Shown here: positions 53,733-63,224 of the stretch, piece by piece
Numbering within the stretch: the first letter of the stretch is position 1
Layout: the number at the start of each line of letters is the position of its first letter
Assembly: GCF_006334915.2 (NCBI RefSeq)
Contig: NZ_VDMA02000008.1
Location: 1-64,000, forward strand
Source: Microbispora catharanthi
GTDB taxonomy: Bacteria; Actinomycetota; Actinomycetes; Streptosporangiales; Streptosporangiaceae
Direction of reading: 5' to 3'
Length of the DNA: 64,000 nucleotides
Program-made: the position numbers and the translations under genes
The notes under the pieces: generated by a model
Database searches by the model: none
The model's input: only the letters and a program-made list of their open reading frames with translations
What the model was told of the DNA's origin: nothing

Positions 53733-54611
53733 TCACCTCTCCCTGTCGAGGGCCAGATTGAGCTCCAGCACGTTCACACGGGGCTCCCCGAGGAAGCCGA
53801 GGGCGCGGCCGGCCGTGTGCTCCCCGATCAGGGCCCGGACCCTGCGCACGTCCAATCCCCGCTCCCTGGCCACCCGGGGGGCCTGCAGTTCGGCGTACGC
53901 GACGGAGACGTGCGGGTCGAGTCCGCTGCCGCTCGCCGTCACGGCGTCCGGCGGGACGACGGCGTGGGCGTTTCCCCGCACCGGCACCGTATGCCCTGAC
54001 GAATAGTCCTCGCCGGGCCTGCCGCACTCGACCTTCACGCCCTGGTAGGTGGTGACGAACGGCGCGGCCGGGCACGCCTGGTTGACGCTGACGACCCTCG
54101 TGGGCCTGCCGACGACGGGGAAGACCTTGAGCACCGCGCCCACCCCGTCCGCCGTGCAGTAGGGCCTGGCCCCGCTGACGCCCTCCAGCTCGCCGACCGC
54201 CTTGGAGCGCGCGCACACCTGGGTGAGCAGGGAGACCCTGCCCTTCCTCGCGGCCTGGCCTGCTCCCCGGGGGTCGGGCAGCCGGTCGACGACGTCCTGC
54301 GGGCCGAGGTTGCTCGCGCCCGAGGCCAGCGGGTCGTAGCCGCCCGCGGAGGGGCGGCTCTGGAAGTATCCGCGCATCGGGCGGCCGTTCCTGTCGGTGA
54401 AGCTCTGCCCGATGAGGGCGCTGCCCACGTCCCTGCCGTCCTCGCGCAGGATCGAGCCGCCGGCCCGGTGGGGGAGGAGGACCTGGGCGATGCCGGTCAC
54501 CAGCAGGGGATACAGCCCGCCCAGGATCACCGTGAGCACGGCGAGGGCTCGGACCGCCGCGAGGTGCCGGCGGAGCGTGTTCGGCAGGCGTTCCATCACG
54601 TTCCCAGCCAT
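53733..54611 (-). CDS. kdpC: Potassium-transporting ATPase subunit C, extended form
   Basis: 292 residues, longer than the usual about 190. The N-terminal membrane helix and LPHRAGGSIL, GSALIGQSFTD, PMRGYFQSRPSAGGYDP segments and the C-terminal ASGSGLDPHVSVAYAELQAPRVAR, FLGEPRVNVLELNLALD are standard. Between them lies an insertion of roughly 90 residues with four cysteines (VCARSK, YCTAD, ACPAAP, ECGRPGE). KdpC stabilises the KdpAB complex. Its ATG overlaps the kdpB stop. Confidence 0.94.
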   Translation of the reverse strand: MAGNVMERLPNTLRRHLAAVRALAVLTVILGGLYPLLVTGIAQVLLPHRAGGSILREDGRDVGSALIGQSFTDRNGRPMRGYFQSRPSAGGYDPLASGASNLGPQDVVDRLPDPRGAGQAARKGRVSLLTQVCARSKAVGELEGVSGARPYCTADGVGAVLKVFPVVGRPTRVVSVNQACPAAPFVTTYQGVKVECGRPGEDYSSGHTVPVRGNAHAVVPPDAVTASGSGLDPHVSVAYAELQAPRVARERGLDVRRVRALIGEHTAGRALGFLGEPRVNVLELNLALDRER

Positions 54612-56725
54612 CAGGACATCCCCGGAAGGAATCGAACGAACAGGTCGATGAGCGTGATGCCGATGAAGGGCGTGACGACACCGCCCAGGCCGTACAGGCA
54701 GAGGTTGCGGCCGAGCAGCTTCGACGCGCTGGAGGGCCGGTAACGCACCCCGCGCAGGGCCAGGGGGATCAACGCCACGATCACCAGGGCGTTGAAGATC
54801 ACCGCGGACAGGATGGCCGACTGCGGGCTGTGCAACCGCATCACGTTCAGCGCGTCCAGACCCGGATAGACGGCCGCGAACATGGCCGGGATGATCGCGA
54901 AATACTTCGCGATGTCGTTGGCGATCGAGAACGTGGTCAGCGCCCCCCGCGTGATCAGCAACTGCTTGCCGATCTCGACGATCTCGATGAGCTTGGTCGG
55001 GTTGGAGTCGAGATCGACCATGTTCCCGGCCTCCTTGGCCGCCGAGGTGCCGGTGTTCATCGCCACCCCCACGTCGGCCTGGGCCAGCGCCGGGGCGTCG
55101 TTGGTGCCGTCCCCGGTCATCGCGACCAGCCGCCCGCCCTCCTGCTCCTTGCGGATCAGCGCGAGCTTGTCCTCGGGAGTCGCCTCGGCCAGGAAGTCGT
55201 CCACCCCGGCCTCCCTGGCGATGGCCCTGGCGGTCATCGGGTTGTCCCCGGTGATCATCACGGTGCGGATGCCCATGCGGCGCATCTCGTCGAACCGCTC
55301 CCGCATGCCCTGCTTGACCACGTCCTTGAGGTGGATCACCCCGAGCACCCGGGCCTTGCCGGCGCTCACCTCGCCGACGACGAGGGGCGTGCCGCCGGAG
55401 GCGGAGATCCCGTCCACCAGGTGCCCGACGTGCCCGGTCGGATGGCCGCCGTTGTCGCGCACCCACTTCATGACCGAGGTCGCGGCGCCCTTGCGGACCT
55501 GCCGCCCGTCCACGTTCACCCCGGACATGCGGGTCTGGGCGGTGAAGGCGATCCACTCCGCGTGGGCCAGCTCACCCGGCCGGCGTTCGCGCAGGTCGTA
55601 GGCGTGTTTGGCGTGAATGACGACCGAACGTCCCTCGGGGGTCTCGTCGGCGAGGCTCGCCAGCTGCGCCGCCTCGGCCAGGTCGAGCTCGGAGACGCCC
55701 TCGGCCGGCACGAACTGCGACGCCTGCCGGTTGCCCAGGGTGATCGTTCCGGTCTTGTCGAGGAGCAGGGTCGTGACGTCGCCCGCGGCCTCGACCGCCC
55801 GCCCGCTCATCGCCAGCACGTTGCGCTGCACCAGGCGGTCCATGCCCGCGATCCCGATGGCCGACAGCAGCGCCCCGATCGTGGTCGGGATCAGGCAGAC
55901 CAGCAACGACACCAGCACCACCCCGCTCACCCCGTCGGCGCCGAGCGCGGGCGTGTCCGGTACGCCGGGATTTTGGGCCTTGGAGTAGACGGCCAGCGGC
56001 TGCATGGTGACGGTGGCGATCAGGAAGATCACCGTGAGCGCGGCCAGCAGGATGTTGAGGGCGATCTCGTTGGGCGTCTTCTGCCGGTCGGCGCCCTCGA
56101 CCAAGGCGATCATGCGGTCGATGAAGCTCTCCCCCGGCTTCTGCGTGATCCGCACCACGATCCGGTCCGACAGGACCTTCGTGCCGCCCGTGACCGCCGA
56201 CCGATCCCCGCCCGACTCGCGGATCACCGGCGCGGACTCCCCCGTGATCGCCGACTCGTCCACGCTGGCGATGCCCTCGACCACGTCGCCGTCGCCCGGG
56301 ATGACCTCTCCGGCCTCGACGACGACGTGGTCGCCCTGTCGCAGCTCCTGGGCGCCGACGACCTCCCACAGGGCGGGGTCGCGCGGGTCCGCCAGCCGCC
56401 GGGCCATGGTGTCGCGCTTGGCCGCCCGCAGCGTGGCGGCCTGGGCCTTGCCGCGGCCCTCGGCCACGGCCTCGGCCAGGGTGGCGAACAGCGCGGTCAG
56501 CCACAGCCAGACCGCGATCGCCCAGGCGAACGCCGAAGGGGTCGCGACCGCCAGGCCCGTGGTGAGGAACGCGCCGATCTCGACGACGAACATGACCGGG
56601 TTGCGCCACAGCGTCGCCGGGTTCAGCTTGCGCACGGCGTCGGGCAGCGACCTCACGAGTTGCCGGGGATCGAGCAGGCCGCCGCCGATCCTGCCGCCTG
56701 TGCGGGGTGATGCCGTCGACGACAT
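54611..56725 (-). CDS. kdpB: Potassium-transporting ATPase subunit B
   Basis: 704 residues, P1A-type ATPase. [15 protein letters not shown] with the inhibitory-phosphorylation serine region, [11 protein letters not shown] with the phospho-acceptor Asp, [17 protein letters not shown] and [19 protein letters not shown] are present. It energises K+ uptake through KdpA. It overlaps kdpC and lies 2 bp after kdpA. Confidence 0.97.
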   Translation of the reverse strand: MSSTASPRTGGRIGGGLLDPRQLVRSLPDAVRKLNPATLWRNPVMFVVEIGAFLTTGLAVATPSAFAWAIAVWLWLTALFATLAEAVAEGRGKAQAATLRAAKRDTMARRLADPRDPALWEVVGAQELRQGDHVVVEAGEVIPGDGDVVEGIASVDESAITGESAPVIRESGGDRSAVTGGTKVLSDRIVVRITQKPGESFIDRMIALVEGADRQKTPNEIALNILLAALTVIFLIATVTMQPLAVYSKAQNPGVPDTPALGADGVSGVVLVSLLVCLIPTTIGALLSAIGIAGMDRLVQRNVLAMSGRAVEAAGDVTTLLLDKTGTITLGNRQASQFVPAEGVSELDLAEAAQLASLADETPEGRSVVIHAKHAYDLRERRPGELAHAEWIAFTAQTRMSGVNVDGRQVRKGAATSVMKWVRDNGGHPTGHVGHLVDGISASGGTPLVVGEVSAGKARVLGVIHLKDVVKQGMRERFDEMRRMGIRTVMITGDNPMTARAIAREAGVDDFLAEATPEDKLALIRKEQEGGRLVAMTGDGTNDAPALAQADVGVAMNTGTSAAKEAGNMVDLDSNPTKLIEIVEIGKQLLITRGALTTFSIANDIAKYFAIIPAMFAAVYPGLDALNVMRLHSPQSAILSAVIFNALVIVALIPLALRGVRYRPSSASKLLGRNLCLYGLGGVVTPFIGITLIDLFVRFLPGMS

Positions 56726-56727
56726 GG

Positions 56728-58389
56728 CTAGGAGAGTCCTTCCGCGAGCGGCGCGAGCGCGAGGGCCGGCAGGAACGTGAGGGCGACGAGGACGACCGTG
56801 ACGCCGGCCACCATCCCGACGAACTGGGGGCGGTGGGTGGGCAGCGTCCCGGCGGAGGCCGGCACGGGCGCCTGCCGGGCCAGCGATCCGGCCAGGGCGA
56901 GGATGAAGACGATCGGCAGGAACCGCCCGAAGGCCATGCACAGGCCGAGCGCCACGCACCACCAGGGCGTGCCCGCCGAGATCCCGCCGAAGGCCGAGCC
57001 GTTGTTGTTGGCCGCGCTGGTGAACGCGTAGAGGATCTCCGAGAGCCCGTGCGGGCCGCCGTTCAGCATGGCCGCGAGACCCGCCCGGTTGCCCATCGCC
57101 GCGGCCGTGCCGGCGAGCACGAGGGCCGGGGTGACCAGGAAGTAGAGCGAGGCCAGCTTGATCTCGCGTGAGCCGATCTTCTTGCCCAGATACTCGGGCG
57201 TGCGGCCCACCATGAGACCGGCGACGAAGACGGTGATCACGGCCAGCACGAGGATGCCGTACAGGCCGGAACCGGCACCGCCGGGCGCGACCTCGCCGAG
57301 CATCATGTTCAGCATCGTCATCATGCCGCCCAGGGGCGTGAAGGAGTCGTGGGCGGAGTCGACGGCGCCGGTCGAGGTCAGCGTGGTGGCGGTGGCGAAC
57401 GTCGCGGAGCCGGGCACGCCGAAGCGGATCTCCTTGCCCTCCAGGGCCGCCCCGGCGGCCCGGGGGACCGTCGCGCCGCCGGAGACCTCGAAGACGTTCG
57501 TCAGCAGCACGCTCGCCAGGGCGATCACCGCCATGACGGCGATGATCGCGTGTCCCTGCCGCACCTGGCCGACCATGCGGCCGAAGGTGCGCGGCAACGC
57601 GACCGGGATCGCCAGGAGCAGGACGATCTGCAGCCAGTTCGTCCATCCCGACGGATTCTCGAAGGGGTGGGCGGAGTTGGCGTTGTAGAAGCCGCCGCCG
57701 TTGGTGCCGAGCTCCTTGACGGCCTCCTGGCTCGCCACCGGACCCCCGGTGATCGCCTGGGTGCCGCCGGTCAACGTCGCCACCTCGTGCGGCGACGCGA
57801 GGTTCTGCACCACGCCCCCGGCGACCAGGACCAGCGCGGCGACGAACGCGATCGGCAGCAGGACCCGGAACGTGCCGCGCACGAGGTCCACCCAGAAGTT
57901 GCCGATGGTGTCGGCCTGCCTGCGGGCGAAGCCCCGCACGAGCGCGACCGCCACGGCCATGCCGACCGCCGCCGACACGAAGTTCTGCACCGCCAGGGCG
58001 GCCATCTGCACCAGGTGACCCATGACGGTCTCGCCCGGGTATGACTGCCAGTTGGTGTTCGTCACGAAGCTGACGGCCGTGTTCCAGGCGACGTGGGCGG
58101 GGACCGGGGGCCGCCCGAGGCCGAGGACCAGCTTGTCCTGCAGGCGCTGCATGCCGTACACGACCAGCACGGAGACCGCGGAGAAGGCCAGCAGGGCGCG
58201 TGCGTAGACCGCCCAGGGCTGCTCGGCGTCCGGCCGCACGCCGACGAGACGGTAGACGAGGCGCTCGGCCGCGCTGTGGCGGGTGCCGGTGTAGACCCGG
58301 TACAGGTAGTCGCCCAGCAGCAGGTGGACGACGGCGAGCACCGCGACGACGGACAGCACGAGCACGGCCCCTGCCGCTGCCGCGCCCAT
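56728..58389 (-). CDS. kdpA: Potassium-transporting ATPase subunit A
   Basis: 553 residues, about ten membrane helices with the four selectivity-filter segments: [54 protein letters not shown] and an early AWNTAVSF. It binds and conducts K+. The start overlaps the kdpF stop as TGATG. Confidence 0.97.
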   Translation of the reverse strand: MGAAAAGAVLVLSVVAVLAVVHLLLGDYLYRVYTGTRHSAAERLVYRLVGVRPDAEQPWAVYARALLAFSAVSVLVVYGMQRLQDKLVLGLGRPPVPAHVAWNTAVSFVTNTNWQSYPGETVMGHLVQMAALAVQNFVSAAVGMAVAVALVRGFARRQADTIGNFWVDLVRGTFRVLLPIAFVAALVLVAGGVVQNLASPHEVATLTGGTQAITGGPVASQEAVKELGTNGGGFYNANSAHPFENPSGWTNWLQIVLLLAIPVALPRTFGRMVGQVRQGHAIIAVMAVIALASVLLTNVFEVSGGATVPRAAGAALEGKEIRFGVPGSATFATATTLTSTGAVDSAHDSFTPLGGMMTMLNMMLGEVAPGGAGSGLYGILVLAVITVFVAGLMVGRTPEYLGKKIGSREIKLASLYFLVTPALVLAGTAAAMGNRAGLAAMLNGGPHGLSEILYAFTSAANNNGSAFGGISAGTPWWCVALGLCMAFGRFLPIVFILALAGSLARQAPVPASAGTLPTHRPQFVGMVAGVTVVLVALTFLPALALAPLAEGLS

Positions 58390-58478
58390 CAGAAGCGCTC
58401 CGGGAACAACAGGGCCGCGACCATGAAGACCAGCAGCGCCGCGGCCACGCCGAGACCGACGGCGTTGATCACGCTCAC
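58389..58478 (-). CDS. kdpF: Potassium-transporting ATPase subunit F
   Basis: 29 residues: one membrane helix, [18 protein letters not shown] followed by a short LLFPERF end, the family's conserved C-terminus. KdpF stabilises the KdpABC complex in lipid. GTG at 58478 overlaps the stop of the preceding peptide gene (GTGA); its stop overlaps kdpA. Confidence 0.9.
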   Translation of the reverse strand: MSVINAVGLGVAAALLVFMVAALLFPERF

Positions 58479-58558
58479 AGGCGCTCCACCGCCCTCACGA
58501 CGAGCCCGAAAATCGTGAACACCGCGATCGTCAGAGCGACGAAGATGACGTCCGCCAT
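58475..58558 (-). CDS. 27-residue membrane peptide upstream of kdpF
   Basis: ATG at 58558 with GGAGTGGGG just before it opens 27 codons: [20 protein letters not shown] and a basic VRAVERL end. It is a single transmembrane helix. Similar short peptides ending in R(G/A)xERL precede kdpF/kdpA in other actinobacteria (from memory). The GTGA overlap with kdpF shows it belongs to the operon, as its first gene. It is probably an extra small subunit or assembly factor of the Kdp pump. Confidence 0.75.
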   Translation of the reverse strand: MADVIFVALTIAVFTIFGLVVRAVERL

Positions 58559-58801
58559 CCCCACTCCTCGGTTGTGATTGCGTCCGCCGGACTACGGCGG
58601 TCTCAGCACAAGCAAAGTCCGAGATCGGTGGCATTTGGCCGCTCTTGACGGCTTCCATACGGGTTCGAACCGAGTATTGACGGGCTCTGTACGCGGCCCA
58701 CGCCGGGGGTTTCGGGCGTACCCGTGCCGGAAATCAACGCGGTTCAACCGGCGAGCGGCGCCCCCCGAACATCTGTGTCGGCTTCGGGGAGGGGACGCGG
58801 C

Positions 58802-59248
58802 GTGGGCGAGGTGACCGACCAGATCGTGGAGGTCGTCCTGAAGGCGCTGGCCGGGGGCGTCTTCGTGCTGGCCTTCGCCGCGCTGGCCGAGATGCTGACG
58901 CCGAAACGACTCGCCGGGGTGTTCTGCGCCGGCCCCTCTGTGGCCCTGGCCAGCCTCATCGTCACCGCGGGCATCGCCGGCGTTCCCGACGTCCTCGCCT
59001 CGGCCCGGGGCATGCAGATCGGCGCGCTCGGTTTCACCCTCTACTGCCTGATCGCCGCTCCCCTGTTGCGCAGGTGGGGCGCCTGGCGGGGGGCGCTGGC
59101 CGCGCTCGCCGTCTGGGGCGTCGTCGCGGCCGCCGGCTACACACTGGCGCCGCAGGGCCTGCTCGGCGTCCGGCCCCCTGCGGTCCCCGCTCCGCTTCCC
59201 CAGCCGGCGGCCCTGGAGCTCCCCCCGCCACCGGCGCGCCTGTCGTGA
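58802..59248 (+). CDS. DUF3147-like integral membrane protein
   Basis: 148 residues: four membrane helices (about 8-120) with FAALAEMLTPKRLAGVFCAGPSVALASLIVTA, then a proline-rich cytoplasmic tail (PPAVPAPLPQPAALELPPPP). GTG at 58802 follows GGGAGGGG. The stop overlaps the start of the next gene, a related protein, as GTGA. Function unknown. Confidence 0.72.
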   Translation: MGEVTDQIVEVVLKALAGGVFVLAFAALAEMLTPKRLAGVFCAGPSVALASLIVTAGIAGVPDVLASARGMQIGALGFTLYCLIAAPLLRRWGAWRGALAALAVWGVVAAAGYTLAPQGLLGVRPPAVPAPLPQPAALELPPPPARLS

Positions 59249-59688
59249 GCGCCCGTCGTGACGACGGCCCGGCTCCCGACGGCGGCCGGGTTCCCGACGA
59301 CGGCCGGAAGGTGCGGCTGCGGCTCAGTGAGCTGAGGCGACCGCCCATGCGCGACTGGGCGGTCCGGTTCGCGTTCGGCGCCGGAGTGTCGGCGCTCGCC
59401 GGGATGGTGTCCGTGCTGGCCGGCCCGCGCGCGGGCGGGCTCTTCCTCGCGTTCCCGGCGATCCTGCTGGCGAGCGTCACCCTCGTCGCCAAGGAGGAGG
59501 GCGTACGCCAGGCCGGGCAGGACGTGGCGGGGGCGACCTTCGGCACCGTCGGCCTGATCGGCTTCGCCGTCGTCGTGGCGCTCACGGTGACCGACTGGCC
59601 GCTGTGGCTGTCCCTCGCGATCGCCACCCTGACCTGGGCGGCCCTCTCCCTGGCCCTGTACGCCGCCGTGGCCCGGCTCCGCCTCTGA
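59245..59688 (+). CDS. DUF3147-like integral membrane protein, second
   Basis: 147 residues. A hydrophilic N-terminus of about 35 residues is followed by MRDWAVRFAFGAGVSALAGM, GLFLAFPAILLASVTLVAKEEG and two more helices. The PKRLAGxFxAxPS / GGLFLAFPAILLAS segments suggest that the two proteins are paralogues that pair in the membrane. It is coupled to the first by GTGA overlap. Function unknown. Confidence 0.72.
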   Translation: MSARRDDGPAPDGGRVPDDGRKVRLRLSELRRPPMRDWAVRFAFGAGVSALAGMVSVLAGPRAGGLFLAFPAILLASVTLVAKEEGVRQAGQDVAGATFGTVGLIGFAVVVALTVTDWPLWLSLAIATLTWAALSLALYAAVARLRL

Positions 59689-59724
59689 GCCCCATCGGCG
59701 GCGCCCGGTCACGACGGCGCTCGA

Positions 59725-60330
59725 TCACCCTCCGGCGTTCGCCTCGGCCGCCCGGCGTGCGGCGGCCGGGTCGGCGAGGCCCTCACCGGTCGGCTCGTAG
59801 GTGAGCAGGACCACGCCGGAGGAGAACGCCTGCGTGCCGGCGAGCCGCAGCGTGGCGGGGTCCGCGGAACCGTCGTCGAACAGGCGGGCGCCGCGACCGG
59901 CGAGTACCGGGTAGACGGCCAGGCGCATCTCGTCGAGGAGGTTCTCCCTCAGCAGCCACCGCACCAGCGCCGCGCTGCCGAAGACGAGGATGTCGCCGTC
60001 CACCTCCTTCTTCAGGGCCTCGATCCGGGCCGCGGCGTCCGCGCCGATGATCGTGCTGTTGTTCCAGGTGGCCTCGGTCAGCGTGGTCGACACGACGTAC
60101 TTCGGCAGGTTGTTCATCGCGTCGGCGTAGCCCACCTCGTCGGTCATCGACGGCCATGAGGCCGCGAAGCCCTCGTAGGTGACCCGTCCGAGGAGCAGTG
60201 CGCGCGCCGCGCGGATCTGGTCGAGGCCGGCCTGCATCGAGTCCTCGCCGACGAATCCGAAAGCCCACTCGTGCGGGTTCTCGATGACGCCGTCAAGAGT
60301 GGTGAAAACAGACAGAACTATGCGTCCCAT
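59725..60330 (-). CDS. Dihydrofolate reductase-like (RibD C-terminal) protein
   Basis: 201 residues. LSVFTTLDGVIENPHEW at the N-terminus, ALLLGRVTYEGFAASWP, KYVVSTTLTEATWNNSTI and DILVFGSAALVRWLLRENLLDEMRL follow the RibD_C/DHFR-like pattern of NADPH-dependent reductases. These stand-alone members have unknown substrates. The final 20 residues are a polar tail. It is a single gene, convergent with the DUF3147 pair. Confidence 0.88.
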   Translation of the reverse strand: MGRIVLSVFTTLDGVIENPHEWAFGFVGEDSMQAGLDQIRAARALLLGRVTYEGFAASWPSMTDEVGYADAMNNLPKYVVSTTLTEATWNNSTIIGADAAARIEALKKEVDGDILVFGSAALVRWLLRENLLDEMRLAVYPVLAGRGARLFDDGSADPATLRLAGTQAFSSGVVLLTYEPTGEGLADPAAARRAAEANAGG

Positions 60331-60642
60331 GGTTCGTATCCCTCATGTCGAGTGAGATGCGGCGGCGGACGTGCGCCAGTCGCCCGCGGAGAATGCGTGC
60401 GCCGCCACCCGCTGCGGAGAAGGGCGGTCACGTCCGCCGCCACGGCCCGCCCCCGCGACGCCGCCCCCGAGCACCTGGGTGCTCCGGCGCCGCCGGGCCG
60501 TTGTGCAAGGCCACCGTGGCCCCGCACGCGGGCTCACGTCCACACGTGGGCGGTATCCCGGACGCTTCCGGACGATCTCGGACACCCCGGAGCGTGCATA
60601 GGCTGCCGTGGAAGCGCAGGGATCTACGGGACGGAGAGATCG
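60331..60642. other. Intergenic region with a wide inverted repeat
   Basis: No gene is supported. GGCGGCGGACGTG (60361-60373) and its exact complement (60429-60441) are 55 bases apart, and further CACGT-type words follow near 60535-60545. It holds the promoters of two divergent genes (the reductase and the HTH/lectin protein). Confidence 0.4.
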
Positions 60643-61671
60643 GTGACCGACAGCCGGCCGCAGCCGCGGACCGCCACCACGCCCGCGGAGTTCGTCGCCC
60701 TGATGAGGCGCCTCCGGGCGTGGAGCGGATGCAGTTACCGGCAGCTCGAACGCCGCGCCGAAGCCGTGGGCGACGTCCTGCCGCGTGCCACTCTGGCCGA
60801 CGCGCTCAGTCGCCGGGATCTGCCGCGCGAAGACCTCCTCGCCGCGTTCGTACGGGCCTGCGGGGCGGACGACGACACCGTCGCCGAGTGGGTGGACGCC
60901 CGCCGCCGCCTGGCCGTCGCCCGCGAGAAGACCACCCCGCCGCCCGGCGACACGCCTGCCGCGCCCGGGGGCGAAACGCGTGTCGTGGCCTCCGACGAGA
61001 TGCCGGCGGCGCCGCCTCCCGTGAGCGAGGTCGCCGGACGGAAGGCTCCGGCCCGGAGACTGGTGGCGGGCGCCGCGGCCGCGACCCTGCTCTGCCTGGT
61101 CGGAGCCTGGCAGTTCGACCGCTTGTCGACCGGCGAGGCGGCCTCCCCGCCCTCCTCGCCGATCTCGGCCACCCCGGCACCGTCGGGCCTGGCCGCCGGG
61201 GCAAGCGGACCGGCGCCGGCCCGCAGGTGGGTCCGCGTGCGGCCGGCCGCCGACCCCTCCCTGTGCCTGACGGCGGGGCGGGCCAGGGACGTCTCGTACG
61301 GTCCCGAGGTCGCCGTCCTGGGTCCCTGCGCCACGGCGGTTCCGCCGCGGACCTTCCTCACCGCCGTGGGTGACGGACTGTTCCGCCTTCAATGGGATCA
61401 CCCCGACCCCGCGAAGGGCGTCGGCTGCCTGACGGTGATCCCGGCGGGCCCCGCGGCGGGCATGCTGGAACCCTGGAGCGACTGCACCGGCGCCCGGCCC
61501 AACCAGCGCTTCCGGCTCGAACCGACAGGCGGGGACGGCTACCGCATCCGACCGGCGTCGAGCGGCCGGTGCCTCGCCGTCAACGGGGACGACGGCCGGC
61601 TGGGAGCGGAGGCCGTCGAACGGCCCTGCGCCTCCACGGCCGGGCAGACCTTCCTCATCGAGCCCGAATAG
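60643..61671 (+). CDS. Membrane-anchored HTH protein with extracellular ricin-type lectin domain
   Basis: 342 residues. A cytoplasmic helix-turn-helix-like region (about 14-85, SGCSYRQLERRAEAVGDVLPRATLADAL) precedes a Pro-rich linker, a single membrane helix (about 139-157, LVAGAAAATLLCLVGAWQF), a Ser/Pro/Ala stalk and a ricin B beta-trefoil (about 195-342) with CLTAGR, CLTVIP, NQRFRLEP and CLAVNGDDGRLG. A sugar sensed outside could thus act on a DNA-binding domain inside. GTG at 60643 follows GGAGAGA. No partner gene is coupled. Confidence 0.82.
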   Translation: MTDSRPQPRTATTPAEFVALMRRLRAWSGCSYRQLERRAEAVGDVLPRATLADALSRRDLPREDLLAAFVRACGADDDTVAEWVDARRRLAVAREKTTPPPGDTPAAPGGETRVVASDEMPAAPPPVSEVAGRKAPARRLVAGAAAATLLCLVGAWQFDRLSTGEAASPPSSPISATPAPSGLAAGASGPAPARRWVRVRPAADPSLCLTAGRARDVSYGPEVAVLGPCATAVPPRTFLTAVGDGLFRLQWDHPDPAKGVGCLTVIPAGPAAGMLEPWSDCTGARPNQRFRLEPTGGDGYRIRPASSGRCLAVNGDDGRLGAEAVERPCASTAGQTFLIEPE

Positions 61672-61709
61672 CCCGCCGCGCCCCAGCCCTCACGTTTCAG
61701 GCTCCCGCG

Positions 61710-62354
61710 TCAGGCCGTCGTGGGCGCGAGCCGCCCCTGGTGCACACCGGCGAAGAACGTGCGGCCCGCCATCGTCATTGCGGGCTGGAACTCGCTCATC
61801 AACCGGGTGCGGTGGGGCGCGTCGGCGAAGCGCGGATCCAGCTGGAACTCGGCGGCCAGCGACCACCAGGTGACCGGCACGACGCCCGACATCGCCATCC
61901 GCTGCACCGCCGCGTCGTGCGCCTCCCTGCTGAGGCCGGCCGTGGCGTCCACCACGACGTACGCCTCGTAGCCCTCGCGCAACGCGCCCAGTGCGGTCTG
62001 CAGCACGCAGCCGTCGGTGGCGATGCCGCCGATGACCAGCCTGCGGCGGCCGGTGGCGCGCACCGCCTCGGCGAAGGCCGGGTCGAGGAAGGAGTTGAAC
62101 GCCGTCGTGCGCTCGATCACCGGCCGATCCCCGATGACCTCCAGCAGTTCCGGATAGAGCGGGCCCGAGGGCTTGGACGCCTCGCCGTTGGTCACCACGA
62201 GGCCGCTGCCGTACGACGTGGCGGTCTTGGCGAGGCCGACGACGTTGGCGAGGTGCTCGCGCAGGTCGTGCGAGCGCAGCAGGGTGGCGAAACCGACGGC
62301 GTAGTCGACCAGGACCACGGTGGTGTCGTCGGGGGAAAGCGGAGCGAGGTTCAT
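61710..62354 (-). CDS. Isochorismatase-family hydrolase
   Basis: 214 residues. The cysteine-hydrolase triad is visible: Asp in VVLVDYAVGF, Lys in NGEASKPSG region and Cys in IGGIATDGCVLQTA. Relatives such as YcaC-type amidohydrolases are of unknown substrate. ATG at 62354 has GGAGTGA before it. It diverges from a TetR gene, with two matching operator-like sites between them, so it is the probable target of that regulator. Confidence 0.88.
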   Translation of the reverse strand: MNLAPLSPDDTTVVLVDYAVGFATLLRSHDLREHLANVVGLAKTATSYGSGLVVTNGEASKPSGPLYPELLEVIGDRPVIERTTAFNSFLDPAFAEAVRATGRRRLVIGGIATDGCVLQTALGALREGYEAYVVVDATAGLSREAHDAAVQRMAMSGVVPVTWWSLAAEFQLDPRFADAPHRTRLMSEFQPAMTMAGRTFFAGVHQGRLAPTTA

Positions 62355-62382
62355 CGCGATCACTCCTGGTGTGCGAGGTCTT

Positions 62383-62402
62383 TAATGACCATGTGGTCAG
62401 TA
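62383..62402. promoter_or_regulatory. TetR operator-like site 1
   Basis: TAATGACCATGTGGTCAGTA contains the perfect palindrome TGACCA-TG-TGGTCA (62386-62399). It matches site 2 at 16 of 20 positions. Confidence 0.65.
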
Positions 62403-62422
62403 ATGTACGCGCGCGTCGCCAC

Positions 62423-62442
62423 TAATGTCCACGTGTACAGTA
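62423..62442. promoter_or_regulatory. TetR operator-like site 2
   Basis: TAATGTCCACGTGTACAGTA is aligned with site 1 and has its centre exactly 40 bp away, close to four helical turns. It ends 6 bp before the tetR start. Confidence 0.6.
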
Positions 62443-62448
62443 AGCGGC

Positions 62449-63081
62449 ATGGTGTCTGACGCGTCACAGGCCAATGCCACGGAGCCCACGCCCGCGAGGA
62501 AGCGGGTGCGCGACCCCGAGGCACGACGAGCCGCCATCCTCGCCGCGGCACGCTCGGTCTTCGCCGAGCGGGGGTACGCCAAGGCGACCATCAGGGAGAT
62601 CGCGCAGCGGGCCGGGGTGACCCACGGGCTTGTGGTCATGCACTTCTCGTCCAAGGAGCAGCTCTTCCTCGCCGCCGTGCCGGGGACGCGGGACCTCGCC
62701 GACAGCGTCCAGGGAGACGCCGAGGGATTGGCCGGGCGAGTCGCGCACGCCTACGTCGCCCGCATGGAGTCGGCCGACAGCGCCGATCCCTTCATCGCCC
62801 TCGTACGCAGCGCCGCCGGTGACCAGGAAGCCGCCAAGGCACTGCTGCGAGCCATGCGCGAGGAGAGCGTCTCCGCCTATCGCACCGTGCTCACCGGCCC
62901 GGACGTCGCGCTGCGGGTCGACCTGCTCGGCGCGCACCTCATCGGGGTCACGTTCAGCCGGTACGTCCTGGCCGACGGTCCGATCGCGGCCATGCCGGCC
63001 GACGAGCTGACCCGCTACCTCACCATGACGCTCGACGGCATCCTGTTCGGCTCCACCGGAACGGTGCGCTCATCCTCCTGA
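62449..63081 (+). CDS. TetR-family repressor
   Basis: 210 residues. The N-terminal HTH (about 20-70) reads AAARSVFAERGYAKATIREIAQRAGVTHGLVVMHFSSKEQLF; the C-terminal helical ligand domain contains DPFIALVRSAAGDQEA, typical of the TetR_C_17-like group. It probably represses itself and the divergent isochorismatase gene through the two 20-bp sites. ATG at 62449 is preferred because the ATG at 62425 lies inside site 2. Confidence 0.9.
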   Translation: MVSDASQANATEPTPARKRVRDPEARRAAILAAARSVFAERGYAKATIREIAQRAGVTHGLVVMHFSSKEQLFLAAVPGTRDLADSVQGDAEGLAGRVAHAYVARMESADSADPFIALVRSAAGDQEAAKALLRAMREESVSAYRTVLTGPDVALRVDLLGAHLIGVTFSRYVLADGPIAAMPADELTRYLTMTLDGILFGSTGTVRSSS

Positions 63082-63224
63082 TCGGGCCGGCGCCCCCGAT
63101 CACCTGCCGCGAGACGCGTGAGGATATGATCCGTCCACTCTTGCGGGCTTTGCGAGGAAAGGGCTGATTTGTCGCTCCACCACACGCCCCCGACCTCTCC
63201 TCGCAGGGTGACGGGCGTACGTCG

